Below are positions 60,706 through 64,000 of a stretch of 64,000 bases of DNA, piece after piece. The notes under the pieces were generated by a model. That model was not told where the DNA came from. It was given only the letters and a program-made list of their open reading frames with translations, and searched no databases. The translations under genes were made by a program, and so were the position numbers. The stretch covers positions 1,302,001 to 1,366,000 of the forward strand of contig JAXGMV010000001.1 in NCBI GenBank assembly GCA_040768445.1, read 5' to 3'. This stretch comes from JAXGMV01 sp040768445 (lineage in GTDB: Bacteria; Chloroflexota; Anaerolineae; Anaerolineales; Anaerolineaceae). How positions within the stretch are numbered: the first letter of the stretch is position 1; each line of letters opens with the position of its first letter.

Positions 60706-61794
60706 ATGCACCCAAATTTTGCCACGCGATTAAACAACCTGCTAACCAGCGCCGTCCTGCAGTGCCGCTTCTCCGGTGTGGTGCTCGTCCGGCAGGGTGA
60801 GGTTGACCTGTACCGGCGCGCTTTTGGTATGGCAAACCGCACCTGGGGCATCAAGAACCTGCCTGAAACGCGTTTTCGCATTGCGTCGGTCGGCAAACTG
60901 TTTACAGCAGCCGCAGTAATGCAGCTAGTCGAGCAGGGCGCCATTTCACTCGACAGCCGCATCGTTGAGATACTTGAGTTGGACAAGGACTACCCTACAC
61001 ACACCTTCTCGCCTGAGATTACCGTGCGCCACCTCTTGAGCATGACCTCCGGTATCGCTGATTATATTGATGAAGACGCTGAGGATTTCGATGCCGTCTG
61101 GGCTGAATTCTGCCGCAAGAACCCGCTCTACCTGCTGCGCGAAAACCGTGACTACCTGCCAATTTTTGCCAATCTACCGCCTCTGCAGTCACCGGCTGAA
61201 AGTTTCAAGTACTGTAACGCCGGATTTATTCTGCTTGGTTTGATGATTGAGAAAGTAAACGGGATACCTTATTTTGATACCATCGTTAACAATATTTTTC
61301 AGCCGGCTGGCATGACTGCGAGCAGCTTTACCGCGCTGGATGACTGCGAAGCGAATGTTGCAGAAGGCTATATCCCTATCCACGACAGGTATGGCCAGGT
61401 GACCCGTTGGAAGAAAAACACCTATGCCACTACAGCTGGAGGCGCCGGTGACGGAGGGTCAACCAACACTCCGGACGATATGGTGCGCTTCATTCACGCC
61501 CTGCTTGAGGGCAGGCTGTGCAGCGCTGACTATGTCAGCATGATGCTGACAGCACAGGTACCTGAGCGGCAGGAGCTGATGCGCGGGTACCACTCGATGT
61601 ATGGGTTCGGTTGCTATCTACTGTTGGATGATGACGGTCAGGTTGTGCGTTGGGGTCACACCGGTGAGGAAGATGGTGTCAGCTGCCGGTTGTACCATTA
61701 CCCCATGTTGGATGTGGACGTGGTTGTGCTGGGCAACCAGGGTGGGTGTGCTGGATCGATTTCCTGGGATATTAATGACCTGTTGATGGAGTGA
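60706..61794 (+). CDS. Serine hydrolase of the class C beta-lactamase family
   Basis: 362 residues. The nucleophile motif SVGK is at S61 to K64 in RIASVGKLFTAAAVMQL. The second motif Y-x-N is in FKYCNAGFIL, and RWGHTGEEDGVSC stands in the third (KTG/HxG) position. It is cytoplasmic or lacks a visible signal peptide. The family includes esterases, D-aminopeptidases and beta-lactamases; activity not resolved. GGAG at 60693-60696 is correctly spaced for ATG 60706, not for GTG 60700. Confidence 0.87.
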   Translation: MHPNFATRLNNLLTSAVLQCRFSGVVLVRQGEVDLYRRAFGMANRTWGIKNLPETRFRIASVGKLFTAAAVMQLVEQGAISLDSRIVEILELDKDYPTHTFSPEITVRHLLSMTSGIADYIDEDAEDFDAVWAEFCRKNPLYLLRENRDYLPIFANLPPLQSPAESFKYCNAGFILLGLMIEKVNGIPYFDTIVNNIFQPAGMTASSFTALDDCEANVAEGYIPIHDRYGQVTRWKKNTYATTAGGAGDGGSTNTPDDMVRFIHALLEGRLCSADYVSMMLTAQVPERQELMRGYHSMYGFGCYLLLDDDGQVVRWGHTGEEDGVSCRLYHYPMLDVDVVVLGNQGGCAGSISWDINDLLME

Positions 61795-61797
61795 GAG

Positions 61798-62697
61798 ATG
61801 ATGTTTGCATTCATGCCGGCTTATGGTGAAGATGAACGCCAGGCATTGTACCTGGTCAAAAGCATCCGTATGAATGCTGGCAGTTATGCTCATGCGCCGG
61901 TACTGGTCGTAGTTGCGAAGGACAAGCCGCTCTCCAGACGTACAGAACAGATTCTGTCAGTTTTAAACGCTGAGATCATCACTTTTCACCTGCCGGAGAG
62001 ATACCGCAGCTTTCCCTATGCCGCGAAGGTTTATGCAGCTGCAGCAGCGGAATCAGCAGTACGCAGCAGTAGGCTGGTTTGGATGGATTCGGACACAATG
62101 GTGCTGTCCCCACCTGACGAGATTGCCAGCCCCAAGGCCAGCAAGACCTACCTGTGCCGCGTACATCTGAAAAATATCAGCTCACCTGCCGATGGTCCAC
62201 CTCTCCCGTTCTGGCAGGCGATTTATGACTGCTGCAAGGTGCCGGCAGATCAACTGATGCCACTCCAAACGATAATGGATAGGGTTGAGATACACCCGCA
62301 ATTCAATGCCGGTTTACTCAGCCTTAATGCTGAAAGAGGACTTCTAAGCTGCTGGTTGGAAAACTTCCTTTCGCTTGAACAATCCAGCTTGTTTGAGCCA
62401 TTTTTTGCCCAAAATAATCTGTACCGCATCTTCTTTCACCAGGCTGTACTGGCAGGAACCATCTTAAGTATGTGCTCCGTGGATGAGAACGACCTGCTCC
62501 CTGATCAATATAATTTTCCAATTTTCTTGCACCAAAAATATCCAGTAAAACCAGCGTCAGTGATGACCTGCCGTTATGACAGCCTTGATTTCTTTGAAAG
62601 GGTCGGTTGGCAGGAGAGCTGTGGTTTAGCCGCAGAGCAGGTAAACACCGTGCAGGAAATACTTGCCAGCATGGATGAGGACTATTCAGGTGAATGA
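61798..62697 (+). CDS. Glycosyltransferase-like protein, function unknown
   Basis: 299 residues. LVVVAKDKPLSRRTEQILSV and VWMDSDTMVL (about 97-104) have the D-x-D pattern of a GT-A-type nucleotide-sugar-binding fold, and QFNAGLLSLNAERGLLSCWL is the N-A-G acceptor region typical of glycogenin-like or GT8 relatives. The match is by pattern only; no confident family name. It starts 3 nt after the serine hydrolase and overlaps the DUF5946 gene, so the three genes form a tight operon. Confidence 0.55.
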   Translation: MMFAFMPAYGEDERQALYLVKSIRMNAGSYAHAPVLVVVAKDKPLSRRTEQILSVLNAEIITFHLPERYRSFPYAAKVYAAAAAESAVRSSRLVWMDSDTMVLSPPDEIASPKASKTYLCRVHLKNISSPADGPPLPFWQAIYDCCKVPADQLMPLQTIMDRVEIHPQFNAGLLSLNAERGLLSCWLENFLSLEQSSLFEPFFAQNNLYRIFFHQAVLAGTILSMCSVDENDLLPDQYNFPIFLHQKYPVKPASVMTCRYDSLDFFERVGWQESCGLAAEQVNTVQEILASMDEDYSGE

Positions 62698-63172
62698 TAA
62701 CCCGACAAATATAACGGACGGTAAATCTTTTTGTCCTCAGTGCGGCGCTGCTTTGCCTGCAGATACAACTTGCAGTGACCTGTTTTATGCTGCCCAACTG
62801 AAGGAAATTAATAATCCTGATTACTACAGCGTCCATCACCTCAGCGTTCCCTGTTACATGCTGCAGCACGATGCTTATTCCAAGCAGGGTTGGGTAGAAG
62901 TCTATCACTTGCTGAAGCAATTTATCGATGGGCTGACGCCGCAGGAAGCACGCAGCAGGATTAACCAGGCAATGTCTGGCACTCGAAAAACCTTCAGCCT
63001 GACAAAAGGTGAGCGTATGCCAGGTCTGACTGATGTCAACTGGAGCTGGACAATTGCCCGGGTCAGGCTGGAGACGGCAGACCAGTACGGTGAGGATGTG
63101 CGGCAATGGGCCAGGAATACCCTGTCTGACGTCAGAAAAATGGTTGAGCAGGTTTATCAGAAACCTGGTTGA
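62690..63172 (+). CDS. DUF5946 family protein
   Basis: 160 residues. SFCPQCGAALPADTTCSDLF is a zinc-ribbon-like start, then HHLSVPCYMLQHDAYSKQGW and the C-terminal DVNWSWTIARVRLETADQYG. It matches DUF5946, a small family with a conserved cysteine-histidine set and unknown function. I start at GTG 62690, preceded by GAGGAC; an ATG at 62663 would add nine residues within the previous gene. The gene overlaps the previous stop by 8 nt. Confidence 0.75.
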   Translation: MNDNPTNITDGKSFCPQCGAALPADTTCSDLFYAAQLKEINNPDYYSVHHLSVPCYMLQHDAYSKQGWVEVYHLLKQFIDGLTPQEARSRINQAMSGTRKTFSLTKGERMPGLTDVNWSWTIARVRLETADQYGEDVRQWARNTLSDVRKMVEQVYQKPG

Positions 63173-63341
63173 ACATTCACTGACTTAAGTGCTATGATGA
63201 TTTAATTACTGCAAGCCACCAACCTGCTGGTAATGTCCCAGTGAAAAACGCCATTATTCAGCAGCCATCATCTATTGCCTTCTGAGAATTAATCATATTT
63301 CTGCATAAGGTACACAGTATCAGATGCCAGCGGAGGGAAGT

Positions 63342-63686
63342 ATGTTCAGGATGATGTTCGGATTGACGCCGCGTTGGGTGAAGAAGGTAGAGAAGGAAGG
63401 CAAGACCGCCACGGCCGTGGTGAAAACCACACCCAGTGATGTCTTGAAAGGTGTGAGCAGTTACAGTGGAGCCGATGGTTGGGTGAACATAGAGGTGGTG
63501 GTTCACCCGCGTGATGACATCCAGTATGATGGAAAAATGCTTGCGCGTTATTCACAGACTGTGTTTGGCATGATAGCCGCCGGCGCTGAAGTTGCAGTAA
63601 AATACGACCCACAGCACAAGAACCGTATTCTGCTGGTGGATGATGTGACGACACTTATCAAGAAGCAGTACGCCATTGACCGATGA
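63342..63686 (+). CDS. Conserved hypothetical protein, 114 residues
   Basis: Begins MFRMMFGLTPRWVKKVEKEG and continues with GKTATAVVKTTPSDVLKGVS, GWVNIEVVVHPRDDIQYDGK and QTVFGMIAAGAEVAVKYDPQ. It is predicted to be mainly beta with a short hydrophobic start. The pattern VEKEGKTATAVV ... VKYDP with a final lysine/aspartate strand recalls small beta-barrel proteins (DUF3592-like or OB-type), but I cannot assign it. GGAGGGAAGT immediately before ATG 63342 sets the start. Confidence 0.55.
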   Translation: MFRMMFGLTPRWVKKVEKEGKTATAVVKTTPSDVLKGVSSYSGADGWVNIEVVVHPRDDIQYDGKMLARYSQTVFGMIAAGAEVAVKYDPQHKNRILLVDDVTTLIKKQYAIDR

Positions 63687-63722
63687 ACCACTCACTTAAA
63701 ACAGGCAGCAGGAGAAACGCAT

Positions 63723-64000
63723 TTGACAACACCGGACGAATTTAACCGATTTATCAGTACCTACAACCCCGTCGTTATTGAAACTGCAAATGCATTGCGT
63801 GCGGTTATCATTGCGACACTGCCTGACCTGACCGAGATGGTAGACATACCATCAAAGATCGTGGCGTACGGATTCTCATCTACCTATGCCGGCCTGGTAT
63901 GTGCCATTGCACCTTACTGGCAGCATGTCAACCTGATGTTTGCCCGCGGCGTTATCCTTCCCGATCCTGAAACCCTGCTGCAGGGCAGCGGCAAACGAGC
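63723..64000 (+). CDS. DUF1801-like protein, 3' end outside the window
   Basis: The frame starts at TTG 63723, with GCAGGAGAAACGC upstream, and is open to the window end (92 codons). It reads LTTPDEFNRFISTYNPVVIE, ALRAVIIATLPDLTEMVDI, KIVAYGFSSTYAGLVCAIAP and HVNLMFARGVILPDPETLLQ. This is the DUF1801/YdhG-type fold, related to the gene at 33192. Only the last part is missing. Confidence 0.75.
   Translation, partial: MTTPDEFNRFISTYNPVVIETANALRAVIIATLPDLTEMVDIPSKIVAYGFSSTYAGLVCAIAPYWQHVNLMFARGVILPDPETLLQGSGKR

Noticed and set aside
1..64000. CRISPR array, rRNA, intact tRNA, prophage or integrase
   Set aside because: No regularly spaced repeats, no rRNA-like stretches, no complete cloverleaf and no integrase or phage structural gene were seen on either strand.

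Overview
The window looks like a chromosomal stretch of a free-living bacterium. By eye its GC content is close to half, genes are tightly packed, Shine-Dalgarno sites are mostly GGAG or AGGAGG, and promoters are sigma-70-like. My best guess is Chloroflexota, class Anaerolineae. The grounds are lipoproteins built from an NBR1-type Ig-like domain plus peptidoglycan-binding repeats, very large secreted repeat proteins, and many small accessory enzymes in one- or two-gene units. This placement rests on protein recognition, not on a marker gene. I saw no rRNA gene, intact tRNA gene, CRISPR array, phage module or replication origin.

Layout. 1-540 is the tail of a membrane protein. 541-1258 is degenerate, with one small ORF and a frameshifted remnant. 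1259-5314 holds an acetyltransferase, a CPBP protease, an AT-rich patch with a NucS/DUF91-like nuclease, and a DUF4256 protein. 5520-12309 carries small stress and redox genes, including a cupin gene broken by an amber codon. 12394-19212 holds a beta-lactamase-fold hydrolase, an APH-like kinase, a secreted esterase, a helix-hairpin-helix membrane protein and two tandem ICMT-type methyltransferases. 19340-27404 holds a propeller lipoprotein, an ABC exporter, a class V aminotransferase and a 1166-residue secreted protein. 28027-30601 is a sulfur operon: an MBL-rhodanese protein and two YeeE/YedE halves. An intact IS1182-family element (about 30621-32305) follows. 32339-40319 holds methyltransferases, a zinc alcohol dehydrogenase, an ANT(6)-like gene, a PerR regulator upstream of a catalase, and GrpB.

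The most interesting segment is 40345-47204. On the minus strand a MarR regulator is followed by a peroxiredoxin whose reading frame crosses one TGA, exactly where the catalytic cysteine is expected. Reading that codon as selenocysteine gives a U-x-x-C motif. A hairpin with a GU in its loop lies 20-35 nt downstream, as expected of a bacterial SECIS element. Divergent from MarR, a six-gene run encodes an MFS exporter, an SDR reductase, a CxxC peroxiredoxin-like protein, and a HlyD adaptor / FtsX-type permease / ATPase efflux pump. It lies behind a consensus promoter (TTGACA, 17 nt, TATAGT) whose -10 and start region overlap a perfect palindrome suited to MarR. Together this looks like a stress-induced detoxification and efflux module with a selenoprotein.

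47350-52896 contains a double-CDGSH ferredoxin-like protein, thrB-thrC (overlapping), lysA and a saccharopine-dehydrogenase-like gene. 52915-64000 contains HEAT-like, zinc-ribbon and flavodoxin genes, a PG-binding lipoprotein, an anion permease, an MFS protein, a third ICMT-type enzyme, an XRE regulator with a membrane partner behind a consensus promoter/operator, a class C beta-lactamase-like hydrolase, and a DUF1801 gene cut by the window end.

Three genes without a Shine-Dalgarno sequence have a -10 hexamer ending exactly 6 nt before the ATG, which suggests leaderless mRNAs.
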